From contig CACBIM010000006.1 of the NCBI GenBank assembly GCA_902539295.1, positions 48,682 through 112,681 on the forward strand: a stretch of DNA of 64,000 bases, read 5' to 3'. The position numbers and the translations under genes were made by a program. Below, in pieces: positions 7,667 to 16,750 of the stretch; position 1 is the stretch's first letter; every line of letters starts with the position of its first letter. This DNA is from an uncultured SAR116 cluster alpha proteobacterium (lineage in GTDB: Bacteria; Pseudomonadota; Alphaproteobacteria; Puniceispirillales; GCA-002684695). Below the pieces are notes generated by a model. That model did no database searches. It was not told the origin of the DNA and saw nothing but the letters and a program-made list of their open reading frames with translations.

Positions 7667-8768
7667 TTATAATCTCTTTTTCTTTACTTTCTGTTCGTTT
7701 GTACAGCTCAACGTAGAACTGAGCAAGCTTTTCTAAATCATTTTTTGTATTTTGCCAACCACTACTTATTCTAATTGATTTATTTGATGCCCATTTTGCT
7801 CCCATAGCTTCTAATACATGACTAGACTTGACTTTTCCAGAAGAGCAAGCTGACCCAGCAGAGACAGAAAATCCCTCCAGGTCCATTGCAATAACTTGTG
7901 CATCTGCATTCATGTGAGGCATGTAAACACAGGTTGTATTGGGTAATCTTGGAACATTTTCACCAAAAATTTTTATATTGGGCAATTTACTTTTAATAAG
8001 TTTTTCGAATTTTTTTTGCAACGACATAATATTATTAATCTCAGTATTATCCAAAAAAATTTTTCTTGCTGCACTTCCAAAACCAACAATTCCAATCAAA
8101 TTTTCGGTCCCTGACCTGTGACCTCTTTCCTGACCTCCACCAAGAATAATTGGATTTAAATTATATGGGTCATCCACAATTAAAGCTCCAACACCAACTG
8201 GCCCTCCAATCTTATGAGATGAAATAGCTAAGCTATTTAAACCAGAAGCTTTAAAATTAATATCTATTTTTCCTAGCGCTTGAACCGCATCACAATGTAC
8301 ATAAACTTTATATTTTTTTGCAATTTTTACAATATCTTTAATAGGCTGAATAACACCTGTCTCATTATTTGCCCACATTACAGAAATTATATCAGGATTA
8401 AATTTTTTTATTTTAACCTCAAGGTCATCAATTTTTACTAAACCATTACTATCAACATCTATAAAATTAGGGTTTTTGGATGAAGCTATAACTGCGTCAT
8501 GTTCAATAGAACTAATTAACGGCCTTTTAAAAATCTGCATAATCATCGAGTTAGCTTCAGTCCCACCTGAAGTAAAAATTATTTGATCACTATTGGCGTT
8601 AACAAAATTAGAAATTGAGGTTCTTGCATTTTCAAGATGGGTTTTAGCTTGTCTGCCAAAAGAATGAACTGAAGAGGCATTCAAGGGAGGTCCCATTATA
8701 TCCAGCATCTCTTTTTTAACTTCATCTCTAAGAGGAGTAGTAGCGTTATAGTCTAAATAAATGCTCAT
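7659..8768 (-). CDS. Cysteine desulfurase (NifS/IscS family)
   Basis: This PLP enzyme takes sulfur from cysteine to form an enzyme persulfide and alanine, for Fe-S clusters and tRNA thiolation. The 369-residue sequence shows TSGGTEAN near residue 67, HCDAVQALGK near 158, the PLP lysine in SSHKIGGP (Lys186), and the persulfide cysteine in SAGSACSSG (Cys308). The short form and the loop around Cys308 fit class I NifS/IscS-like enzymes. It is followed by ferredoxin and mnmA and preceded by cysE, so cysteine synthesis and sulfur delivery lie in one run. Confidence 0.93.
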   Translation of the reverse strand: MSIYLDYNATTPLRDEVKKEMLDIMGPPLNASSVHSFGRQAKTHLENARTSISNFVNANSDQIIFTSGGTEANSMIMQIFKRPLISSIEHDAVIASSKNPNFIDVDSNGLVKIDDLEVKIKKFNPDIISVMWANNETGVIQPIKDIVKIAKKYKVYVHCDAVQALGKIDINFKASGLNSLAISSHKIGGPVGVGALIVDDPYNLNPIILGGGQERGHRSGTENLIGIVGFGSAARKIFLDNTEINNIMSLQKKFEKLIKSKLPNIKIFGENVPRLPNTTCVYMPHMNADAQVIAMDLEGFSVSAGSACSSGKVKSSHVLEAMGAKWASNKSIRISSGWQNTKNDLEKLAQFYVELYKRTESKEKEIINA

Positions 8769-8770
8769 GG

Positions 8771-9442
8771 TTACTTATTTTTACTTTCTAAGCGTTGAAT
8801 TTTTTCTTTTAAAGAATTGATTTCATCATCCATTCTAGAGATAGACTTATCAATTTTACTTACTTCAGAAAAAGCTGTTCCGTAAGCTTGGAAATCTTTA
8901 CTCAATTTATTTTTACCAACTTCATGAGCTGGAACACCAACGACTGACATTCCCTTAGAGACTGACTTTAGTACAACTGAGTTTGCACCTACACGTGCAT
9001 TTGCACCAATAGTTATAGGTCCCAAAATCTGAGCACCTGATCCAATTATAACACCATCTTCTAATGTTGGATGCCGCTTAATACCTCTTTGCTCATCAGA
9101 TTTGAATGCAGGCATAATACCACCTAATGTAACTCCATGATAAATTGTAACATTATCACCAATTTCAGCTGTTTCCCCAATAACGATACCCATAGCATGA
9201 TCCATAAAAAAACCATCTCCTATTTTTGCACCAGGATGGATTTCAATTCCTGTTAGGAAGCGAGCAATTTGCATAATTAGCCTTGCTATAGATCGAATAT
9301 TCCTTAACCACAAAAATCTAGATATATAATAAAAGATCATTACATGGACACTAGGATACAAAAGCACAACCCAAAAGCTGCTTGACGAAGCAGGGTCTCT
9401 CTCTTTAACAGCTTGTATGATTTTTAAGACCGAATTAAGCAA
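8771..9442 (-). CDS. cysE: Serine O-acetyltransferase CysE
   Basis: CysE acetylates L-serine with acetyl-CoA, the first step of cysteine synthesis. The 223-residue protein has a helical N-terminus and then a left-handed beta-helix of hexapeptide repeats: [13 protein letters not shown], catalytic-type [13 protein letters not shown], and [13 protein letters not shown]. The tail after about residue 170 is a charged, heptad-like helix ([10 protein letters not shown] type) that replaces the usual short CysE tail. It is two bases upstream of the desulfurase gene and probably heads this operon. Confidence 0.92.
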   Translation of the reverse strand: MLNSVLKIIQAVKERDPASSSSFWVVLLYPSVHVMIFYYISRFLWLRNIRSIARLIMQIARFLTGIEIHPGAKIGDGFFMDHAMGIVIGETAEIGDNVTIYHGVTLGGIMPAFKSDEQRGIKRHPTLEDGVIIGSGAQILGPITIGANARVGANSVVLKSVSKGMSVVGVPAHEVGKNKLSKDFQAYGTAFSEVSKIDKSISRMDDEINSLKEKIQRLESKNK

Positions 9443-9544
9443 ATTTTTCCTTCAATTTATGAATATATTTATGTTAATAGTGTTTTTTAAAAGAAGTATA
9501 ATATATATAATAGCAGTTTTTAACTACACAAGAAATTTGAATTT

Positions 9545-10213
9545 ATGCCTGAAGTTATAATTAACGGTCCTGAGGGCCGTATTGAAGCAAGATACACACC
9601 CTCAAAAAAAACTGAAGCTCCAATTGCTCTAATTCTTCACCCAGAACCCAATCAGGGTGGAACTATGAATAACAAAGTTGTTTTCAGTTTATATAGAGAG
9701 TTTGTTAAGAGAGATTTTTCAACCTTGAGATTTAATTTTAGAGGTGTTGGGAAAAGTCAAGGATCATATGATGATGGTGAGGGTGAATTAACTGATGCAG
9801 CTACTGCTATGGACTGGATACAATCACAAAATCCAAGTGCAACGCATTGTTGGGTAGCAGGTTTTTCTTTTGGCTCTTGGATTGGTATGCAATTGATGAT
9901 GAGAAGACCAGAAATCAAAGGATTTATATCATTGTCTGCACCAGCATTAACAAGAGACTTTGCTTTTTTAGCCCCATGCCCATCCTCAGGACTTTTTATT
10001 CACGGCTCCGATGACGAAATAGTCCCAAGCCTTGCTTTGTCACGCGTGCTTGAAAAAATATCAATTCAAAAAGGTGCTGTTATAAAGGATATTATTATTC
10101 AAGGCGCAGACCATTTTTTTAACGATCACAATAATGAGATGATTGACGCAGTTGGAAAGTATCTTGATACAAGACTTGATAAAGATGGGAATTTTATAAG
10201 TAATAATGAATAA
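9545..10213 (+). CDS. Alpha/beta hydrolase
   Basis: A 222-residue serine hydrolase of the dienelactone-hydrolase-like/YfhR group. The nucleophile elbow is GFSFGS with Ser108, the acid is in HGSDDEIVP (Asp156 or 157), and the base is His190 in GADHFF. The motif RFNFRGVGKSQG (about 62-73) is typical of the family. It has no signal peptide, so it is cytoplasmic. It is nine bases before tyrS and divergent from cysE, an arrangement kept in several Alphaproteobacteria. The substrate is unknown. Confidence 0.88.
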   Translation: MPEVIINGPEGRIEARYTPSKKTEAPIALILHPEPNQGGTMNNKVVFSLYREFVKRDFSTLRFNFRGVGKSQGSYDDGEGELTDAATAMDWIQSQNPSATHCWVAGFSFGSWIGMQLMMRRPEIKGFISLSAPALTRDFAFLAPCPSSGLFIHGSDDEIVPSLALSRVLEKISIQKGAVIKDIIIQGADHFFNDHNNEMIDAVGKYLDTRLDKDGNFISNNE

Positions 10214-10221
10214 AACTTTTA

Positions 10222-11463
10222 ATGACAGTATCTAAATTTATAAAAGTCCTAGTTGAAAGAGAATTTATTCATCAAGCCACCGATCTAAATGGTTTAGATA
10301 AATTATGTCATTCTCAAAGTATTGCGGCATATATAGGTTTTGATTGTACAGCTGATAGCTTACATGTAGGCTCGCTAACTCAAATAATGATGCTAAGGCA
10401 CCTTCAAAAAACTGGGCACAAACCTATTGTATTAATGGGTGGCGGAACGACAAAAGTTGGCGATCCTTCAGGGAAAGACAGTGCAAGACCATTACTGACT
10501 ATAAATGATATTAATCTTAATATGGAAAGTATTAAGTCTATTTTTGAGAAGTATTTGGTTTTTGGTAAGAATCCAAATGACGCTGTAATGGTTGATAATT
10601 CTATTTGGCTGGATAAACTTGAACTTATTTCTTTTTTAAGAGATTACGGAAAGCACTTCTCAATCAATAGATTACTAAGCATGGAATCTGTAAAACAAAG
10701 ACTTGAAAGAGAACAACCATTATCTTTTTTAGAATTCAATTATGCAATACTTCAAGCTTATGATTTTCTTGAATTAAATCGTAAATATAACTGTTTACTG
10801 CAAATGGGAGGGTCTGATCAATGGGGAAATATTGTATCAGGAATTGATTTAACGAGAAGAATTCAAAGTAAAGAAGTATTTGGTTTAACTTCACCTTTAA
10901 TTACAACTGCATCTGGTTCAAAAATGGGCAAAACAGCAAGTGGTGCTATCTGGCTTAATGAAGATAGGTTAAGTACTTGGGATTTTTGGCAATTTTGGAG
11001 AAATACAGAAGATAAAGATGTTATTAGATTTTTGAAGTTATTTACTGAAGTTCCAATATCTCAAATCCAAGAAATTCAGAAATTAAAAGGAGCTCAAATT
11101 AATGATGCAAAAATTTTACTTGCAAATGAAGTAACAAAACTTTGTCATGGAACAGAAGCGGCAATTAAAGCTTATAACTCAGCTAAAGACACTTTTGAAA
11201 AAGGAAAGCTAGGTTTAGATCTTCCAAAATTTAAGGCAGTATTATCTAAAAATGAAGGTATCTCGCTAATTGAAGCTTTGTGTAAAACTGAATTATGTAA
11301 AAGCAAAGGTGAGGCCAGAAGATTAATTAATGGCGGTGGTGCTAGAATAAACAATCAGTCTTTTAGAGATGAAAATCACATAATACAAAAAAGTGACTTT
11401 GATGAATCCGGTACATTAAAAATTTCATCAGGGAAAAAAAACCATGCTGTTTTGTATATTTAG
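10222..11463 (+). CDS. tyrS: Tyrosyl-tRNA synthetase
   Basis: This class I synthetase charges tRNA-Tyr. The 413-residue protein shows YIGFDCTADSLHVGSL with the HIGH-type signature (LHVG, about 44-47), the tyrosine-binding region QMGGSDQWGN (about 193-202), KMGKT as the KMSKS-type loop (about 233), and a C-terminal S4-like RNA-binding domain containing KGEARRLINGGGARIN (about 362-377). The length is standard for the bacterial TyrS. Confidence 0.97.
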   Translation: MTVSKFIKVLVEREFIHQATDLNGLDKLCHSQSIAAYIGFDCTADSLHVGSLTQIMMLRHLQKTGHKPIVLMGGGTTKVGDPSGKDSARPLLTINDINLNMESIKSIFEKYLVFGKNPNDAVMVDNSIWLDKLELISFLRDYGKHFSINRLLSMESVKQRLEREQPLSFLEFNYAILQAYDFLELNRKYNCLLQMGGSDQWGNIVSGIDLTRRIQSKEVFGLTSPLITTASGSKMGKTASGAIWLNEDRLSTWDFWQFWRNTEDKDVIRFLKLFTEVPISQIQEIQKLKGAQINDAKILLANEVTKLCHGTEAAIKAYNSAKDTFEKGKLGLDLPKFKAVLSKNEGISLIEALCKTELCKSKGEARRLINGGGARINNQSFRDENHIIQKSDFDESGTLKISSGKKNHAVLYI

Positions 11464-11472
11464 CAAAATTGA

Positions 11473-14400
11473 TTATTCCTTATCACTTCTAAAAATATTA
11501 AAAACATCCCTGAGCATCCCTGGCGCAGAGGATAAAGGCCTAAAAGATATTGATGGTTTGGAAATATTTCCATCTAAACGAAATTCAGTTAAAACAATCC
11601 CAGCTTTATCTCCTCCAGTCAATAATTCACTCAATACAGGAACAGGCTCTAAAAGTTTATTTAATAATGTTGCGGGTGCCAACGTTCCATAAATTTGAAG
11701 AAACTCATTCTTTTTATCTATCCATCCATCAAGTGTAATTGCCATTGCCTCACCTATGGCTTCAATGCTTCGAATATTCAATTTATTATCAAAATTATCT
11801 ATTTCTGCTATACCTTTAGCAAAGTAAATTCCTTGTTCTTCAAGTAAGTTAAGTAAGCCTGTTAAGCTCAAAGTTGATATTAAGCGAACAAGAATTGGTG
11901 CATTAACAACATTAAATTTCGATACATCAATTAGAGCACTATAATTACCAGAATTTTGTTCGTCTATTGTTACCGAAATAACTATACTTCCACCTTCAAC
12001 TAAATCTGTTAACTGTAGACCTCTTAAAATCTTTCCAGCATTATCACCAGAAATAATAAAGATATTTTTATCTTCACTGTTAATAGAAATTGGAATTTCA
12101 TTAATTAATCCTGTCCCACTAAATACAATTTGTTTTTTTGTTAGCTTGGTAGAGATATTTGCATCATTAATAGCAATTTCCTGACCTAAATAGACAGTTC
12201 CTTTTAAGATAGATACAAAGCCATTTTCACTACCATAGTTTCCATTTATTTCTCCACTAGATACAATGCCACCAGGTAATAAAAATTTTTCACTATTGAT
12301 TTTAAATAATAAATTTAATTCATTTGCATCTGTAATATTATCTGAAAAGTAAGTGAGATAATTATCAAAATTTATTTTTTCAGAATCTATTTCTAAAATT
12401 AATTTTTTATTTTCATCTTTAAGTATATGTAACCTACTAATTAAACTACCTGGTAAAGAAATATAATTAAACTTAGCTTCCTTAAAAAAAGAATTTTTAA
12501 ATTCTAACTTACCATCAAATGATGCTTTACCAACCTCACCTTGGAAGTTAGAAATTTTGGAAAGCAAACCACTTTCAAAGATAAAATCTCCTTTAACTAA
12601 TCCCTTAACACCCAACTCTTTAGAAAAATTAATTTGAGGCAAGTAAATATGAGTATTATCTAAATCAATTACCACTTCTGATATGAAATTCCTAAAGTCT
12701 AAATCATTGATTTCAATCAATCCAGAAGCTGAACCGTCAATTTTTTGCCCTATAATGTTTGAAATATATTTAGCTAACTCTCTTGACTCAATTAAATTAA
12801 TTCTTACTGAAGGATTTGTATTTTGCAGTTTATCAATCTTAAACTTAGTTTCTATATTGTTTAATTTGCCTTCACTTAAAAGTTTAAATGATTGATTGCT
12901 AGCAGAAATTTTGATCATACTTTCAGTAGCTATCAAATTTAATGGAAGAGAAGAAAGAACTAATTCATTACCATTTGCATTTACATTCCATAAAAACTCA
13001 TCCCTTTTAATCGCTGGTTTAATTGGCCAAGTAAAATTTGATTCAAAAGATATTTTTCCAACGCCATTGGTACCAATTCTGTATTTAGATATTAAGTTTA
13101 AATCCTTGTGATTTAAAAACTTCAAAGCATCTTGCAGATCCGATTGACCTTTAAGTTTTAAAGAAGCTTTTGCCATTCTATTAAATATGGGTGAAATATT
13201 CAACTGACCTTTACCAATATCAAGTCTGGCTAGACTTGCTTCATTAAATTCAATTCTCATTTGATCGCTATTAATATTTATTCTAGCTTCAGGCAGTATT
13301 AATGGAGGAAGATTTTTATAGAATGAAATTTTAGATTCCTTATGCAACCAATTAAGTTGTAAATTTTTGACCTTTGGAGTTTTTATAAAATCTATTATCA
13401 AACTAAGCTCACAATCTTCAGCAAAACCACCTTTAACCTTTTTATTTATCCAATTTTTTGTTTTCTGGCCGAAGTCATTTGGCCAGACTTGTGTTAGCGA
13501 AGAATATAAAATTTTGTCAAAATTAAGATTGATTTTTGCTTCAGATAATAAATTTTCTTTATTTAAGAGAAGAATAATTTCTCCTATAATTTTTGTTCCG
13601 TTAAATAAATTTGAAGATAAGTTTGTGATTTGAATTTTATTATTTTTATAATTCATACTAAATTTAGCTTCTTCAAATGAGAAAGCCTCAAGCATGCCAT
13701 GTCTTTGAAAAGTTAATTTTTTAAGTTTAGTTATTGTGTCTATGCTGGTTAGATTATCAGATTTGATTTTTGCTCTAAAATTTGAACTAATTATTGTGTC
13801 TAACTCACTAGAGTTTTCAGAACTTGAAGTGACTTTTAATTCTTTAAGCAATCCCTCGATATCAAAATCTTCAATAAAGTAACTCAAATTATCATTATTG
13901 ATTAATATGTTACCTTTAAAATTAATATCATTAAAAACACCCTGCGATAACTCTAATTTATACTTTTTAGGTATTATATCTTGAGGTATAATATCAGCGT
14001 TTAAGCTATTAAGGTTTGCGTCTAAATAAAGAGCTGTTTCATTACCTCCTAAATTATTTGCCTTGAATGAACCATTAATTATAGATTGATAACTATCTTC
14101 AAAAGTAAAATTTTCTGAGCTAACAAAGTTATTTTTATAATCATAATTAAATTCAATTTTTCCTCTATAAAAATTTTTTAAATAAGATATTTCCTCAATA
14201 TTTTGTTTATTATTTTTTGATTTTTCAAAGTTTAGTAAACCGGTAATATTAACTGGGGAAAATGCTTCATCTAATGAAATCTTCATTTTACCACCTAAGT
14301 AAACTTCAGTTTCTAAATTTGGAAGAAAATTAAATTCTTTTAAGTCATTAAAATTTATTTTACTAAAACCTATATCAATATTTTTTTCATTCTTAGAAGT

Positions 14401-15066
14401 TTCTTCGAATAATACTTTTATTTTCTCATGATTATTATTGAGATTAAAGTCACCATCTAAAAAAAATCTATTTTCTAAATTCTGAAAAACTAAATTTATA
14501 TTTTTTATTTCAAAATCGTTATTAAGGTTTTCAAAATTTATTTTACCATTTACGATTTTATATTCAGTTTCTTTGAATAATTTGTTTAGATAATTGGTAT
14601 CAATGTCGCTACTTTTTTTGCTAATTAAATTGATAATAATTCGCGGAAGTCTCAAATTATTCAATGATGGAATAAATTTTTGACTATGGGTGTCATGATG
14701 ATAGCGAAAATTCAATCCATCAATAATTACTTTGTTTATATTAAGATTTCCTGATAAAATATCCGTCAAAGAAAAAAATAATTTAGACTCTTCAATTCCA
14801 AGCTTCTCTCCTTGATTAGCTATAATAATATCATTAACTGAGATTCCAAAAGGAGATGCAAAGTTTTCAAAACTTAAATTGATTTTTTTAATGCTAACTT
14901 TGGCTCCAGGAAACTCTTTAGTTATCCTACTCTCAATTTCTTTTTGCACTCCCTCCAAGTTAAAAATTATTGAAGAGGCTTGCCAAATAAAAAGGAATAT
15001 AATAATTGATGCAATTCCAATTGCAGATGCCAATACGTTAAAAATTGGGAAACTAATATTTTTCAC
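11473..15066 (-). CDS. Large AsmA/YhdP-like (DUF3971) envelope protein
   Basis: This 1197-residue protein starts with one membrane segment (about 10-33, IFNVLASAIGIASIIIFLFIW) and is otherwise a long beta-rich repeat-like body, ending in LDGNISKPSISFRPLSSAPGM. That architecture matches the AsmA-like bridge-type proteins (DUF3971/AsmA_2, YhdP relatives), thought to carry phospholipid between inner and outer membrane. Assignment is by architecture and the conserved C-terminal end. It converges on tyrS with nine bases between the stops. Confidence 0.75.
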   Translation of the reverse strand: MKNISFPIFNVLASAIGIASIIIFLFIWQASSIIFNLEGVQKEIESRITKEFPGAKVSIKKINLSFENFASPFGISVNDIIIANQGEKLGIEESKLFFSLTDILSGNLNINKVIIDGLNFRYHHDTHSQKFIPSLNNLRLPRIIINLISKKSSDIDTNYLNKLFKETEYKIVNGKINFENLNNDFEIKNINLVFQNLENRFFLDGDFNLNNNHEKIKVLFEETSKNEKNIDIGFSKINFNDLKEFNFLPNLETEVYLGGKMKISLDEAFSPVNITGLLNFEKSKNNKQNIEEISYLKNFYRGKIEFNYDYKNNFVSSENFTFEDSYQSIINGSFKANNLGGNETALYLDANLNSLNADIIPQDIIPKKYKLELSQGVFNDINFKGNILINNDNLSYFIEDFDIEGLLKELKVTSSSENSSELDTIISSNFRAKIKSDNLTSIDTITKLKKLTFQRHGMLEAFSFEEAKFSMNYKNNKIQITNLSSNLFNGTKIIGEIILLLNKENLLSEAKINLNFDKILYSSLTQVWPNDFGQKTKNWINKKVKGGFAEDCELSLIIDFIKTPKVKNLQLNWLHKESKISFYKNLPPLILPEARININSDQMRIEFNEASLARLDIGKGQLNISPIFNRMAKASLKLKGQSDLQDALKFLNHKDLNLISKYRIGTNGVGKISFESNFTWPIKPAIKRDEFLWNVNANGNELVLSSLPLNLIATESMIKISASNQSFKLLSEGKLNNIETKFKIDKLQNTNPSVRINLIESRELAKYISNIIGQKIDGSASGLIEINDLDFRNFISEVVIDLDNTHIYLPQINFSKELGVKGLVKGDFIFESGLLSKISNFQGEVGKASFDGKLEFKNSFFKEAKFNYISLPGSLISRLHILKDENKKLILEIDSEKINFDNYLTYFSDNITDANELNLLFKINSEKFLLPGGIVSSGEINGNYGSENGFVSILKGTVYLGQEIAINDANISTKLTKKQIVFSGTGLINEIPISINSEDKNIFIISGDNAGKILRGLQLTDLVEGGSIVISVTIDEQNSGNYSALIDVSKFNVVNAPILVRLISTLSLTGLLNLLEEQGIYFAKGIAEIDNFDNKLNIRSIEAIGEAMAITLDGWIDKKNEFLQIYGTLAPATLLNKLLEPVPVLSELLTGGDKAGIVLTEFRLDGNISKPSISFRPLSSAPGMLRDVFNIFRSDKE

Positions 15067-15167
15067 AAAAAATCCAAATTTCCATACAAATAGACTTTTT
15101 TAAACACAATGATTAAATAATATATTAGAATTATATTTTTTCTACTAATTATATACTGGAGACTTAA

Positions 15168-15629
15168 ATGTTTAAAGAAGGCGATAAAGTGCCAACTTTT
15201 TCAATTATAACAGATAAAAAAGAATTTATACTCAAAGAAATTAATACATATAAAACTGTTGTATTTTTCTTTCCAAAAGCAAATACATCTGGCTGCACTA
15301 GAGAAGCAGTGGAGTTTAGCCATTTAATTGAAGAGTTCAAAAAACTAAACACTCTGATTATTGGAGTTTCGAAAGATAGTCCTGAACAACAAAAAAAGTT
15401 TAGGGACAAGCATGATTTGAAATGTGAATTAGGATCAGACATTGACGGCAAAATTTGTGAAATATTTTCAACATGGGTTGAAAAATCCATGTATGGGAAA
15501 AAATATATGGGTATACAAAGAAGTACTTTTTTAATTAGTGAAGAATGTAAAGTTCTAAAGTCTTGGCCAAAGGTTAAAGTTCCAAATCACGCATTAGAGG
15601 TGCTTGAGGAATTAAAAAAAATATCATAA
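15168..15629 (+). CDS. bcp: Thioredoxin-dependent peroxiredoxin (Bcp/PrxQ)
   Basis: It reduces peroxides using a peroxidatic cysteine. The 153-residue protein has the thioredoxin-like strand VVFFFPKAN and SGCTREA with Cys43 as the peroxidatic residue. The usual PrxQ resolving cysteine five residues later is Val48 here, so this is the 1-Cys-like or other-resolver form. A GGAG ribosome binding site sits before the ATG. It ends one base before the convergent prfB stop. Confidence 0.9.
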   Translation: MFKEGDKVPTFSIITDKKEFILKEINTYKTVVFFFPKANTSGCTREAVEFSHLIEEFKKLNTLIIGVSKDSPEQQKKFRDKHDLKCELGSDIDGKICEIFSTWVEKSMYGKKYMGIQRSTFLISEECKVLKSWPKVKVPNHALEVLEELKKIS

Positions 15630-16736
15630 TTATATTTTTAAGCCTATTTTTTTTGAAAGAGCAGCTTCTATAAATTCATCTATACCACCATCCAGAACTG
15701 ATTGTGTATTTCCTTTTTCAACATCGGTTCTTAAATCTTTAACCATATGATATGGATGTAAGACATATGATCTTATTTGATTTCCCCAGCCGATTTCACT
15801 TTTTTCAGATGAAATTGACCCAGCTTCCTCTTCACGTTTTTGCAACTCTCTCTCATAAAGTCTTGCTTTAAGCATATTTAGGGCGGCTGCTTTATTTCTG
15901 TGTTGACTTCTATTATTTTGACATTGTACTACAATCCCTGAAGGCAAATGTGTAATTCTAACTGCGCTATCTGTTGTGTTTACATGTTGCCCACCTGCAC
16001 CACTACTTCTGTAAGTATCAATCCTCAATTCTTTTTCTTCAATCAAAATATCAATTTTATCATCTACTACAGGATAAACCCATACAGATGCGAAGGAAGT
16101 ATGCCGTCTTGAGGCGCTATCAAATGGAGAAATTCTAACCAATCTATGTATTCCAGACTCTGTCTTTGCCCAACCATATGCATTGTTTCCATTTAACCTC
16201 ATTGTAATTGATTTAATTCCTGCTTCTTCTCCACTTGTTTCTTCAAGAATTTCTCTTTCAAATTGCTTATTTTCAGCCCACCTTTGATACATTCTTGATA
16301 ACATATTTGCCCAATCTTGAGCCTCAGTTCCTCCAGCCCCTGGATGGATTTCTAAATAACAGTCATTAGCATCAGCTTCACCTGAAAAAAGAGTCTCAAA
16401 TTGTTTTTTTTGGCAAATTCCTAATAATACAAATACTGTTTTTTCAGCTTCTTTAATAATTTCTTGATCATCTTCATCATTGCCAATTTTCAGGAGTTCT
16501 TGAGTATCATCTATTTCTGTTTGCAAGTTATTTATTGATATAATTTGTTTCTCTAAAAGATTTTTTTCCTTAAATAATTTTTCTGCTTTTGTCCTATCAT
16601 CCCAAATATCCGGAGCCTGACTTGCAATTTCTAGATTTTCTAATTTCTTTTTAGAATCCTCATAATTGGCATGGTCTTTTAAAAGTGAGATAATATACTT
16701 TATCTCTGAAATTTTATTTTCTATTTCTAACTTCAT
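15630..16736 (-). CDS. prfB: Peptide chain release factor 2
   Basis: RF2 ends translation at UAA and UGA. The 368-residue protein contains the RF2 recognition tripeptide SPF (in RISPFDSASRRH) and the catalytic GGQ in SGAGGQHVNTTDSAVR. The N-terminal helix region (KISEIKYIISLLK then YEDSKKKLENLE) is in one frame, so the programmed +1 frameshift at a UGA codon found in many bacterial prfB genes is absent. It lies 14 bases after the PBP1a gene's start side and is probably co-transcribed with it. Confidence 0.96.
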   Translation of the reverse strand: MKLEIENKISEIKYIISLLKDHANYEDSKKKLENLEIASQAPDIWDDRTKAEKLFKEKNLLEKQIISINNLQTEIDDTQELLKIGNDEDDQEIIKEAEKTVFVLLGICQKKQFETLFSGEADANDCYLEIHPGAGGTEAQDWANMLSRMYQRWAENKQFEREILEETSGEEAGIKSITMRLNGNNAYGWAKTESGIHRLVRISPFDSASRRHTSFASVWVYPVVDDKIDILIEEKELRIDTYRSSGAGGQHVNTTDSAVRITHLPSGIVVQCQNNRSQHRNKAAALNMLKARLYERELQKREEEAGSISSEKSEIGWGNQIRSYVLHPYHMVKDLRTDVEKGNTQSVLDGGIDEFIEAALSKKIGLKI

Positions 16737-16750
16737 TAACTAACTCTGAT

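Noticed and set aside
15164..15490. 108-codon minus-strand frame opposite bcp
   Set aside because: Shadow frame of the peroxiredoxin gene.
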